DNA of 64,000 nt. Source: Cymbomonas tetramitiformis (lineage: Eukaryota > Chlorophyta > Pyramimonadophyceae > Pyramimonadales > Pyramimonadaceae). Of the stretch, positions 12,189 to 20,927 are shown piece after piece. The translations under genes were made by a program, and so were the position numbers. Location: assembly GCA_001247695.2 (NCBI GenBank), contig LGRX02035489.1, positions 1-64,000 of the forward strand. The letters are read 5' to 3'. How positions within the stretch are numbered: position 1 is the stretch's first letter; every line of letters begins with the position of its first letter. The notes under the pieces were generated by a model. It did no database searches. It was given only the letters and a program-made list of their open reading frames with translations, and was not told the origin of the DNA.

Positions 12189-12600
12189 TGCACGACTGGA
12201 TGCGCATGTATTGCACGGCATGATCGACCGTCGACTGGCGACCCATGCTCAGTACGTAAATTGGTGCGCGTACGCGCAGCGCCCTATGCAACCGTGTATG
12301 CTGCAGCCGCATGACTTGTGCACCTTGGAACGAGTTTTGTCGCACGATTGTGCGTGTATTGGGTTGTACGACTTCTATTCGCCTCTGTTGCCCGTGCTTC
12401 AGCTCCATCACATGTCGTCATGTCCGCTGGGCGTTGCCTCTTGTCGGCCTGAGGTGTAGTATAGTACGTTGTTGTGGCGTCATGCGCGCGTGGACGTATG
12501 GATTCCGCATGCTGAGTACTCGCGGTGGCTGGCCGCCAAGCATCGGCGCCAACAACTTATCGCCAAGCGACGGTGTCAACGACTGCATCGGCAGCAAACG
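12189..12600 (+). other. Left fragment of the repeat-motif ORF interrupted by element A
   Basis: From about 12500 one plus frame reads YSRWLAAKHRRQ and ends in RQQT at the target site of element A. Removing element A and one copy of its AAACG duplication joins this frame to 26945, where a second copy of the motif (YTRWLNAKHRRQ) follows. Upstream, the frame is closed by a stop near 12460. No known domain is recognised. Confidence 0.45.
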
Positions 12601-13117
12601 TGTGGGAGGCAGCTGTAACCCTCCTCACATAACAGACACTGTGAAACTACTTGTGGATCATATATAGTGCAAGGTTCTATATTATGCACTATATAAGACT
12701 AATCAAGCTATGTCGATTCTTAGGAACTATGTCCAGACTCAGTGCATATATTTGCAGTAAGAATTAGGTATTATATTGACTTTTTGCCATGCGGCTGTTT
12801 TACTCTAGAAATCTCAACTGTTTCTTTGGCCTTGGCCATTACTTATTCACTCAGCTCTCTGAGGTAATCCTAGTCAGCATGGCCAAGTCTCATCAACCTA
12901 TCATATGCTTGTACTACATTATCATGCAGTATGATGTGCCAGTATTCTACATGTCACATTATTACACAGTACAGTGGTACTGTGTACTCCCATATAAGGG
13001 GGGTCTCTTCCTCAACAGGGGTCTCGGGCGCTAATGCTGTAAGGCGCGTATGACACTTCTGGCATGTATGACATTGCTGAGTCATCCGCGCATGACACCG
13101 CGTGTTGTCCTAGCACA
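12601..13117 (-). repeat. 3' LTR of element A
   Basis: 517 bp, starting TGTGGGAGG and ending CCTAGCACA on the plus strand, so it is TG...CA on both strands. It matches 26423-26939 in length and, as far as I can read, in sequence. Confidence 0.97.
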
Positions 13118-13131
13118 ACTCCCCCCCCCTT
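13118..13131 (-). promoter_or_regulatory. Polypurine tract of element A
   Basis: On the minus strand this reads AAGGGGGGGGGAGT directly before the 3' LTR, the expected primer site for plus-strand DNA synthesis. Confidence 0.9.
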
Positions 13132-13172
13132 CAGGTGGGAAGCGTCCTCGCTTGTGCTTAGATGCACAGTCG

Positions 13173-16100
13173 TTAGGCTGATTCGGAGCCCATGGTGTCC
13201 CACTCGCTGTCGTCGGACATCACTGGTGGCGGCGTAGGGCTGTACTCCGGCATCAAGGTCACCGGCTCCTCGTCAGCTTCTTCCGGATTAGCGCAGACTC
13301 TTTCATCGTTGAGACCTGTCTCATTTTCATCTCTCCAAAGCAGCTCCGCTAGGTATTCACACACCGCTGCGATTGCCCCCACGGGTTGTTCCACCGGTAG
13401 AGAGCTGAATAATTGTTTAAGCAAGGCTGCGGGGATGCCATACACGTGCCATCCAGCTCCCATGCCTGGTCTAGGGTCGCCCGACACTCTGCTGGCGGAG
13501 CCGCTCTGCGCCATCTTCTCGTGCCGCCCATAACGGCGTTTGAAGTCGCAGGGGTTTTCGGGGTCGCAAGACTTCAGAGTGGCGATAGGCGCGTTGGTCC
13601 AGAAGTGGGTGGGCTTCTTGTAGGGCATACCATACTTACAATACGTAGCCAGATGCGGAGGTGGCAACCCTTGCATGCATCGGCGAGTGTGTAACCCATG
13701 AGGAGCTCGGCCACGCGGGTTCTCGATGAAGTAGAAGCTCGGCTGGAGGTACTTGATGATCTCCAGCGTTCTCCGCACTTGTCTGTCAGCACCACGCAAG
13801 TTTCGTATCCCTACCGTTTTGGCTTGGCTATACTCCGTGCATGGAGGGCTCGCCCAAATGACGTCAAAGTGCTTGGGCGAGAACTGCCGATAGTCCCAGT
13901 GCAGGACGTTTTCGCAGTGAGTAGGCTTCCATCGGTTCTGGATGTCCACCGAGACTACCTCACACCCAGGAAACTGCTTGCTGAACTGTCGTTCGACGGA
14001 GCCTGTGCCACAAAACAACACCAAGATCCGTATTGGGCGTCGAGACGGCTGTAGGCGTGCCGCTCCTCGACCAGGTCCTTGGGATGGCATGAAACTGGTG
14101 GACGACACCGTCGCGAATGTGCCCACCTCGTCGTCGGCCCGTTCTTCCGGGATCCACGCCATTCCGTCCGCCTGTAACTCTTCAGGATCCGTCAACCATA
14201 TCGCTCCTGCTGACTCCTCGCGTTTGCGAGTGACTCTACTCTTTTCACGTTCTTGCCTCTTGGCCTCGACCTTCTCGAACTCCTGAAGAGCGCGGTTAGG
14301 TATCCCTTTTCGGCCAACTCCATCGAATTCGAGGTCCTCGCGAGTTTTCCATTCATTCTCGGAGCGCGGCATACCTACCCATTTGACCATGTACTCCGTC
14401 CATGTCCGCCCGCTACGTCTCCTCGTGCGTGACCTCTCAATGCACTCCACCGCCATCTCCTTACGACCGCTCACGTCCACAGGGGGAGGCGGAATCTCCG
14501 CACTCCTGTCCGCGAACTTGTCCTGGCCCGACTCCACTGGGGTGAGTCTATCCACGGTGAAGACGTCGTGCACCTTCCACTGTGGTGGTAGCTTCAGGCG
14601 GTAAGCCGCGGGGGGCCCTCGGTCCTCGGTGGCGAGCTCCATCTGCCGGTCGCTGTGGAAGGCCTCCAGCACCTCCATCGGACCCAGGCGCTTCTTCAGC
14701 AACTTCTTGTGTAGGCCCCGATCCCCGGGCTGGGTGAGATGCGTGGCGTCCACCCACACCATGTCACCTATTGCGTACCGGCGAGCGCGATGGCGAGCAT
14801 CATACTGGGCCACTTGCTGCTGCTGAGCTACCAGCAACCTATCGCGAGCAGTCTGCAACTGCTGAACAAACTGCCGGGCGGTCTCGTGGGCCGTGCCTTT
14901 CTTCACGACGTCCCCTCTCCCCCCCTTGGCGCGGCCCCTACGAGAGGCCAACGCAGCTTCTACGAAGAAGTCGAGCTGCGACGCTGGGGCATGCCCATAG
15001 CAAAGCTCGAAGGGTGTGAATCCAGTAACCGCGGACCTGGAGTCGTTAATGGCGTACTCCACCGGGGTGCACCACAAATCCCAGTCTGTCTGGTTTGCGT
15101 CAACGTAGGCGCGCAACATGCGCTCCACCGTGTGGTTTGTGTGCTCCGCTTGACCGTCCCCTTGTGGATGGTACGGCGTAGTGGAGGCCACCTGCACCCC
15201 CATAAGGCGATGCAACTCCATATGAAAGGCGTCACGGAAGCGAGAGTCCCTGTCACAAACGATCTTCATGGGAGCACCGTGCAGTCGCCAAACATGGTCG
15301 AAGTACATTCGTGCCACTTGCTCAGCGGAACTGTCAGAGTACAGCATGGGGACCACGTGCACCATCTTGGACAACTTGTCCGTGAACGTGGCGAAGGCGT
15401 CGTAGCCCCGCTCCGTGCGCGGCAGACCTGTGACGAAGTCAATGCTCACCACCTGCCACAGCCTGACCGGGACCTGGAGGGGGTTCAGCTGGCCATCCGG
15501 ATAGCTGTTCCTCGGGCGGGTCTGCTGGCATATCAAGCACGAGCGGGTCCAGTCGGTGACGTCTTTGTTCATGCGAGGCCACCAGAACCGCCGCACTATC
15601 CAAGCAAGAGTCTTATCTCGGCCGGTGTGTCCCGCCGCGGGAGACTCGTGCGCTTCACGCATGACTATCTCTCGAAGGGGAGAGTCGGATGACAACACCA
15701 GCTGGTAGCGTCCCTCCGCGATGCGCCAGATCATGTCGTCAACCATACGGAAGGTGTCCGTGCGCTGGTGCGGGGCGGCTAAAAGCTCTTCCTTTAACAT
15801 CGTGAGGTAAGGGCTACGTTCGTACTCCGCGCGTAGTGCTTTCACGAACTGGCATGCCTTCAGTGGTCCTTTGGTTGCGCGTGCCTTGGCCGCTGGCCCT
15901 GACGTGACCATAGGCTCGCTTGCACCTTGAGCGGCGGGCGCACGGGCACTCTTCGCTCGAGGCCGAGTCCGGCTAGCCGCTGGCGCCCACACCAGCAGCA
16001 CGGGCCACCGCAGCGCTGGTCGGCCTCCATCTGGTGACTCAAACAAGCATGTAGGGTGACCCTTGGCATCCTTGAGGTCGAACACCTTGACCACGTGCAG

Positions 16101-19100
16101 GCCGTACTTGGGCTGGATAAGGGTGCGCCAGGACGCGTCATAGTCCGGCAGTAGGAACATCGCCGACGTGTTCTCTGGGTCGGCGCGCCACTCAGCCATA
16201 AAGTGGCGTAGGATCCTCTCAATGAGGTTGCTATCCTTGGTGTAGGGGGGGTTGCACCAGACGTGCTTTCCCCGCCATTGCTGCTTGAGGCACTCCGTCC
16301 AATAGGTGTCCACCTGGCGGTTGACGCCCATGGAATCACAACACGCGTCCACGTCGAACGGGCCGTACTGCGCTGAGATCTCTTCGAACTTCTCCTTTAC
16401 CAGCTTCCAGTCCTGCCGGTCTACCACGTTATCGTAGTGGGAGCTTGACGCGGGAGGGGAACTTTGTTTGCTGGGAGGGGAAGGACTAAGGGGAGTTGAG
16501 GGGGCTGGAGAGGGGGCTTGCTCCGGTTGCGAGCGAGAGCGAGTAGTGACGCCCGCAAGGGTGGCTTCATGCAAGGCGCGCTCCGCGGTGTGCAACGTCT
16601 CAGCTGCGTCTTCCCACAGGTCGGGGGTTTCCACCCAGGTGAGCCCATTCAGATGAGTGAGCTCCCCAACGACCAACGGGGGGCTGACCGGAGGTACAGA
16701 CTCGTCTTCAGAGTCGGAGTAATCAAACGTGGAGTCGAGCACCGAGATGGGGTCTTCAAGGGTCTTGACTTTAGCGGGCTCCTCGGACGGCTCTTCGTCG
16801 GTGTCGTCCTCGTCGATTGCACCGAATACTGAGGTGGGATCGGCGGGGGTTGAGCTCTCAGCCGACTCCCTTTGCACACTCTGACGAGGCTCGTCTGTGT
16901 CCCGGTCGACCACGCCCTTCTCCTTGAGCCCCTCCCTGGCGGATGACTGCTTGTAGTCTGGTCGTCTGGATTGGGCGTCCGGAACTACTAGGCATCGGCC
17001 AGGTACGTGCTCCATTTGGTGCACGCCCACTTCCACCAAGTCTTCATACCAGCGTGCTTGGCGTCGACTCAGCTCCCGAGCCGGCGCGAAGAGCCACTGC
17101 AAGGGTTTGTGGTCACCCATGAGTTTGAAGTCGGTGAATATAAGGTAATGCCTCCACGTCACTGTGGTGCAGTGGTGGATGGCGCACAGCTCCCGCTCCC
17201 CAGCGTGGTAGTTCTGCTCGGCCGAGGAGAATTGCCTGCTCTCGAAGGCCAACGGCTGAAGACCTCGTCCCAGGTCTTGCATCAGCACGCCTCCTAGTGC
17301 GACCGCACTCGCGTCGGTCTGCACGCAAAATGGGCGAGACCCATCGGCTGCTGAGCGCTGGTCCGGTAGGGCGAGGATTGGTGCTGAAATCAATGCTGAC
17401 TTCAATCGTTGGAAGGCTTCTTTCTCCTCCTTGCCCCAAGTCCATGGCACTCCCATCTTCGTGAGGCGAGTGAGAGGGTGGGCAATGTGAGCGAAGGACT
17501 GGATGTACCGCCGGTAAAAGCCACACATTCCAAGGAATTGGCGCACGTGGGTGACAGTCTCGAGCTCCGGCCAGTCGCGAACCGAGGCAACTTTGTCGCG
17601 TTGGGGGCGACAACCTTCCTTACTGCACACATGGCCAAGGAAGCGTACTGCTCGCATGCACAACTTCAACTTGCTCCGCTTGAGGTATACTTTGTGCTGG
17701 CGACAGGCCGCTAATACAGCTCGTACATGGCCGACATGCTGCTCAGGTGTGTCACTGAAAATCATGATGTCGTCCACGAACACTCTGCAGAAGGGTAGGT
17801 GTCCGAGGTACTGCGTCATCATTCTTTGCCACGTGCTCGGTGAGTTGCTCAGTCCCATAGGCATGACCAGCCACTCATAAGCTCCGAAGTGGGTGGTCAT
17901 GGCTGTCTTCTCGATGTCCTCCTGTTCCATGGGAACTTGCCAGAATCCCCACAAGGCGTCTGCTGTGGAGAAGACGGTTGCTCCTTGTAGGTCATCGAGG
18001 AGGGTTTGTACGTCAGGAAGAGGGTACTTGTCCTTGACCGTGATCTCATTTATCGACCTGTAGTCGATAACCAAGCGCAGCTCCTTAGGGTTGCTCGGCT
18101 TCGGCACCATAAGTACCGGACAACCCCAGGGAGACGCCGATGGACGGATGTACCCCTTGGCCAACAACTCGTCAAGTTGTGCACGAAGTTGCCGAAGCTC
18201 CTCTTGCGACAACTTGTAGTTACGCCGATGTAGCGGCTGCCCACTCCAGTCGGATCGCAAGCGAATGTTGTTCTTGTAGTCGCGGCTTTGGACGGAGTCA
18301 GGCAGCTCCGTACATATGACGTCCCTGAACTCCTCCTCAAGGTCGCGCAGCTGTTGCCATATCTCCGGGGACACTGTCTCGTCAATCTCGTCCGGCTCCT
18401 CCGCTTCCATGGCATGGGGCTTGGGCGGCGGTGTCGGTGACGGTGGTTCCTCGGCCACAGGAGCGGCCTGCTCTTGAGATAAACCTTCAGTATGGGGCTT
18501 CTCGTCGCTCCAGCGCACACGCTTGCGTCGCGGCCGACGTTCGCGGAGTAAGCGCCTTCCCTGCTCCAGCGCGGCTGCGGCTTCGGCATGCCAGGTGGGT
18601 GGTTTCCCTTGCGCGTGGTCGTCGATTGCTTGGGCACGTACGTGCTCAGGTAATAAAGCAAATGCTCCCAAAGCTTCGCGCTTGCTCTGGAAGAACCCCA
18701 GATGTAGGTTGTTGGATGGCGCATTGTCCGCCGGGGGGCCAACAGCACCCTCCAGCGCGACCACGTCAAAGTTTTGTGGGCGGGTGGACTCCACTGTTGC
18801 GTACACCTTATCCAAGTGGTCCTCGTCACTGGTGCCTGGGCTGGGCCGCACAGATTCCCGGAGGAGTAGAGCGTCCTCGGCTTCGGAGTCAGTGTCTGAC
18901 GCGGACATCAGCGCAGGCGCGTCCGTCTCACCCAGATCCGCTTGGGAGGAGTCCATGGCGCCCGCGACTTGGGCGTCTTGCTGCTCAGAGCTAGACGTGG
19001 CGCAACGCTCGGACGAAGCGTCCCTGGGCTTGGCGTTGGTCTCGGCGTCGGTCTCTTCGTTACAGGCGACCGCCCCGAAGGTGCCGTCGGGTGCTAGGTA

Positions 19101-20927
19101 CACCACGAAGGCACACTCATCCTTAGATTGGAGGGCTCGAAGGTCCTTGCGTACCCTTTTGGGGTCCAACAAGACTCCTTGTACCAACGCCATGGCTTTA
19201 TCCTTGGGTCTTGAGGGGTCTGGCGTTCCCGGAGAGCAGCCTGTAATGACCACTCTCTTGCTTCCAGAACCAAACCGGATGGAACCCCATCGGGAGTAAT
19301 CCAGGGTGACTGGGGAGTGAGAGGCTAGCCAAGGTCCTCCTAGGATAATATCCACGCAAAGATCAATGGGCATCACTCTGAGCTCCAATTGCTTGACGTA
19401 CAACCCCTTGGTGGTCTCTGCTTGTAGTCGAGGACGGACGCACGTGTTGACATCGTACGACGCGCCGTCAGCTACTCGCACTCGCATGGGGTTTTCGTGA
19501 GGTCGAGGCGTCAGGGAGGGAATGCTGCGTACAGTCTTGTCCGAGATAATGTTGGTGGAGCACCCACTGTCCACCAGCACCTTTACGCGACGACCGTTCA
19601 CGTACGCCCAGAACAACAACAAGGTGGGGGCCTTGGAATTGTTGATCTGTCGAGGTGGCGCTCGCGATGTTGATACAGCCGCCAAGAGATCACTCCAGCC
19701 CGGGCTCATGTCCCCACTGTCGATGATGCTGTTGAGCTGGCATATGAAGGGGTCGTCCTTGGCATGAGGGTCGCCTAGGTCAGGAGGGTCGTCCATGTCA
19801 GAGTCCCATGGTAACTCGTAGGTGCCTGCATCGGCCAAGAGCCCTTGAGCGGTGGCTGTCTGCACCAGGTCCCTGGGTGGGTGATCAGGTGGGTACAAGG
19901 CCACTTGGATGACCTTGTCCTTCGCTGCTCGCGCCATATCATTCGTCGCCAAGTCACTTGCGTACTGGAGGAGTCCATCTTCTACTTCCTCTTGCGCTTG
20001 TTCCTTGGCTAAGATGTGCAGTAGCTCTTCGTCTATAGGAGAGTCCCGCTCCAAATATGGAAGGCCACTGGCATAATCCCGCTTAAGCTTCTCTCGTTGG
20101 CGAACCTTCTCCAGCCCACTGAGCCACCTCCTCCTTGGTGCTCCTTCAGCTCGAGCTGCATGGGTCGGTGACAGCCATGGTCGGGGGCGGTCACTCCATG
20201 TGGTTGAGGTTGCCTCGGCAGTCGTGCTGCCGTTAGGTGAGGGCGTACGAGGTCGACGTCCAAGCTGAATGTCTTGACGTCGTCGTCGGTATTCTTGCAG
20301 CCTTTTAAGTTTGTTAAGGGCTGCGGGTAAGGGTGACCGAGCTCGAGCTTCTCGCTTGTTGGCGGTAACCGCGCTGTGCGTTGGTGACCGCGTGGGTCCT
20401 CGGCTGCTGCGTCGATGCCCGGCTCTCCAAAGCGGTGGGCTCGTGCTCCGCGGAGGTGTACGGGGCGGTGCAAGGTCCGTTTCCAGAGCCTTGATGGAGG
20501 ACCTCAAGCCCCGTGTGCCCACTTTGGAGCGTAAAGCGCTCGTCCCTTGCCCTCGGACAGCTCGAAATTGCCAACCTTGCAATGGTTGGCCCGTTGGCTC
20601 CAAGTGCACGCGGTAGCTCTCGGTCACCTTCAGGGTACGTCGGTGCCGTTTCTCAACGTGCTGGGAGTCGTCTGTGAGGTCCTCGCTCGTACACACTGGA
20701 GACTTGGCTTCCTTGCGAAGGCGAGCTTCGACCACTTGACGCTCCGGCGCGGGGGGAGGGCTAGTCATCGCCCGCGAGGGTAGCATGTTGAGCTCATCGG
20801 AGTCTAGGTATCCTGTGCAAGGAGCACTCCGCCTTTGACGTCGACGGGCTCTTCTCCACTTCTCCCGCAACTGCTGCTCCGAGAGGTAGGAGGGGGGCTC
20901 ATCGCGGGGATGTGGGCCCGAGCTCAT
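13173..20927 (-). CDS. Element A Pol polyprotein with Dam-like and C5-type methyltransferase domains
   Basis: 2584 residues from an ATG whose last two bases are shared with the gag stop (ATGA). Domains by approximate residue: aspartic protease near 452 (VLVDSGCSTNIIS); RT with FVDDIMIFSDT near 1051; RNase H with FCVQTDASAVALGG near 1202; adenine-type methyltransferase 1495-1650 (FDVDACCDS, VWCNPPY); integrase HHCC finger near 1760 (H-H then CLICQQ); integrase core with SIDFVTGLP near 1829, CDRDSRF near 1889 and GQAEHTN near 1924; chromodomain near 2160-2200 (EYMVKWVGMP); C5-type methyltransferase 2297-2530 (LFCGTGSVE, ASPPCTEYS, FIENPRG). The first roughly 440 residues are Arg/Pro-rich with no known domain. 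Known Ty3 Pol proteins are usually about half this size, so the methyltransferases and linkers account for much of the excess. It should be processed by its own protease. Confidence 0.95.
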   Translation of the reverse strand: MSSGPHPRDEPPSYLSEQQLREKWRRARRRQRRSAPCTGYLDSDELNMLPSRAMTSPPPAPERQVVEARLRKEAKSPVCTSEDLTDDSQHVEKRHRRTLKVTESYRVHLEPTGQPLQGWQFRAVRGQGTSALRSKVGTRGLRSSIKALETDLAPPRTPPRSTSPPLWRAGHRRSSRGPTRSPTHSAVTANKREARARSPLPAALNKLKRLQEYRRRRQDIQLGRRPRTPSPNGSTTAEATSTTWSDRPRPWLSPTHAARAEGAPRRRWLSGLEKVRQREKLKRDYASGLPYLERDSPIDEELLHILAKEQAQEEVEDGLLQYASDLATNDMARAAKDKVIQVALYPPDHPPRDLVQTATAQGLLADAGTYELPWDSDMDDPPDLGDPHAKDDPFICQLNSIIDSGDMSPGWSDLLAAVSTSRAPPRQINNSKAPTLLLFWAYVNGRRVKVLVDSGCSTNIISDKTVRSIPSLTPRPHENPMRVRVADGASYDVNTCVRPRLQAETTKGLYVKQLELRVMPIDLCVDIILGGPWLASHSPVTLDYSRWGSIRFGSGSKRVVITGCSPGTPDPSRPKDKAMALVQGVLLDPKRVRKDLRALQSKDECAFVVYLAPDGTFGAVACNEETDAETNAKPRDASSERCATSSSEQQDAQVAGAMDSSQADLGETDAPALMSASDTDSEAEDALLLRESVRPSPGTSDEDHLDKVYATVESTRPQNFDVVALEGAVGPPADNAPSNNLHLGFFQSKREALGAFALLPEHVRAQAIDDHAQGKPPTWHAEAAAALEQGRRLLRERRPRRKRVRWSDEKPHTEGLSQEQAAPVAEEPPSPTPPPKPHAMEAEEPDEIDETVSPEIWQQLRDLEEEFRDVICTELPDSVQSRDYKNNIRLRSDWSGQPLHRRNYKLSQEELRQLRAQLDELLAKGYIRPSASPWGCPVLMVPKPSNPKELRLVIDYRSINEITVKDKYPLPDVQTLLDDLQGATVFSTADALWGFWQVPMEQEDIEKTAMTTHFGAYEWLVMPMGLSNSPSTWQRMMTQYLGHLPFCRVFVDDIMIFSDTPEQHVGHVRAVLAACRQHKVYLKRSKLKLCMRAVRFLGHVCSKEGCRPQRDKVASVRDWPELETVTHVRQFLGMCGFYRRYIQSFAHIAHPLTRLTKMGVPWTWGKEEKEAFQRLKSALISAPILALPDQRSAADGSRPFCVQTDASAVALGGVLMQDLGRGLQPLAFESRQFSSAEQNYHAGERELCAIHHCTTVTWRHYLIFTDFKLMGDHKPLQWLFAPARELSRRQARWYEDLVEVGVHQMEHVPGRCLVVPDAQSRRPDYKQSSAREGLKEKGVVDRDTDEPRQSVQRESAESSTPADPTSVFGAIDEDDTDEEPSEEPAKVKTLEDPISVLDSTFDYSDSEDESVPPVSPPLVVGELTHLNGLTWVETPDLWEDAAETLHTAERALHEATLAGVTTRSRSQPEQAPSPAPSTPLSPSPPSKQSSPPASSSHYDNVVDRQDWKLVKEKFEEISAQYGPFDVDACCDSMGVNRQVDTYWTECLKQQWRGKHVWCNPPYTKDSNLIERILRHFMAEWRADPENTSAMFLLPDYDASWRTLIQPKYGLHVVKVFDLKDAKGHPTCLFESPDGGRPALRWPVLLVWAPAASRTRPRAKSARAPAAQGASEPMVTSGPAAKARATKGPLKACQFVKALRAEYERSPYLTMLKEELLAAPHQRTDTFRMVDDMIWRIAEGRYQLVLSSDSPLREIVMREAHESPAAGHTGRDKTLAWIVRRFWWPRMNKDVTDWTRSCLICQQTRPRNSYPDGQLNPLQVPVRLWQVVSIDFVTGLPRTERGYDAFATFTDKLSKMVHVVPMLYSDSSAEQVARMYFDHVWRLHGAPMKIVCDRDSRFRDAFHMELHRLMGVQVASTTPYHPQGDGQAEHTNHTVERMLRAYVDANQTDWDLWCTPVEYAINDSRSAVTGFTPFELCYGHAPASQLDFFVEAALASRRGRAKGGRGDVVKKGTAHETARQFVQQLQTARDRLLVAQQQQVAQYDARHRARRYAIGDMVWVDATHLTQPGDRGLHKKLLKKRLGPMEVLEAFHSDRQMELATEDRGPPAAYRLKLPPQWKVHDVFTVDRLTPVESGQDKFADRSAEIPPPPVDVSGRKEMAVECIERSRTRRRSGRTWTEYMVKWVGMPRSENEWKTREDLEFDGVGRKGIPNRALQEFEKVEAKRQEREKSRVTRKREESAGAIWLTDPEELQADGMAWIPEERADDEVGTFATVSSTSFMPSQGPGRGAARLQPSRRPIRILVLFCGTGSVERQFSKQFPGCEVVSVDIQNRWKPTHCENVLHWDYRQFSPKHFDVIWASPPCTEYSQAKTVGIRNLRGADRQVRRTLEIIKYLQPSFYFIENPRGRAPHGLHTRRCMQGLPPPHLATYCKYGMPYKKPTHFWTNAPIATLKSCDPENPCDFKRRYGRHEKMAQSGSASRVSGDPRPGMGAGWHVYGIPAALLKQLFSSLPVEQPVGAIAAVCEYLAELLWRDENETGLNDERVCANPEEADEEPVTLMPEYSPTPPPVMSDDSEWDTMGSESA
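13330..14036 (-). other. C5-cytosine methyltransferase-like domain in element A Pol
   Basis: C-terminal domain of about 230 residues. Motif I is LFCGTGSVE, followed by VVSVDIQ (motif II-like). ASPPCTEYS gives the catalytic PPC of motif IV, and FIENPRG stands for motif VI with ENP instead of the usual ENV. A later CKYGMPYKKPTHFWTN segment resembles short phage-type cytosine methylases. Motifs IX and X are not evident, so target recognition and activity are uncertain. It follows the chromodomain directly. Confidence 0.8.
14320..14455 (-). other. Chromodomain in element A Pol
   Basis: The segment from AVECIERSR through EYMVKWVGMPRSENEW to TREDLEF matches the chromodomain pattern (Y-x-V-K-W-x-G then a W/E helix start). 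In chromoviruses this C-terminal module steers integration to methylated-histone chromatin. Confidence 0.85.
15975..16440 (-). other. Phage Dam-like (N6-adenine type) methyltransferase domain in element A Pol
   Basis: About 155 residues between RNase H and the integrase zinc finger. The layout follows the phage DNA N-6-adenine methyltransferase (Dam) family: an N-terminal region before FDVDACCDS, a Tyr/Trp stretch (VDTYWTEC), then VWCNPPYTKDSN carrying the NPPY catalytic motif, followed by MFLLPDYDASW. NPPY is one of the accepted forms of motif IV in amino-methyltransferases. Whether it methylates adenine in DNA is inferred from family resemblance only. Confidence 0.8.

Noticed and set aside
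12789..13034. 81-residue ORF found identically at 26611-26856
   Set aside because: It lies inside both LTRs of element A. The duplication is the LTR itself, and the frame is on the strand opposite the element.
13173..13533. Plus-strand frames under the element A pol gene
   Set aside because: They overlap the intact 2584-codon minus frame and carry no recognised domain.
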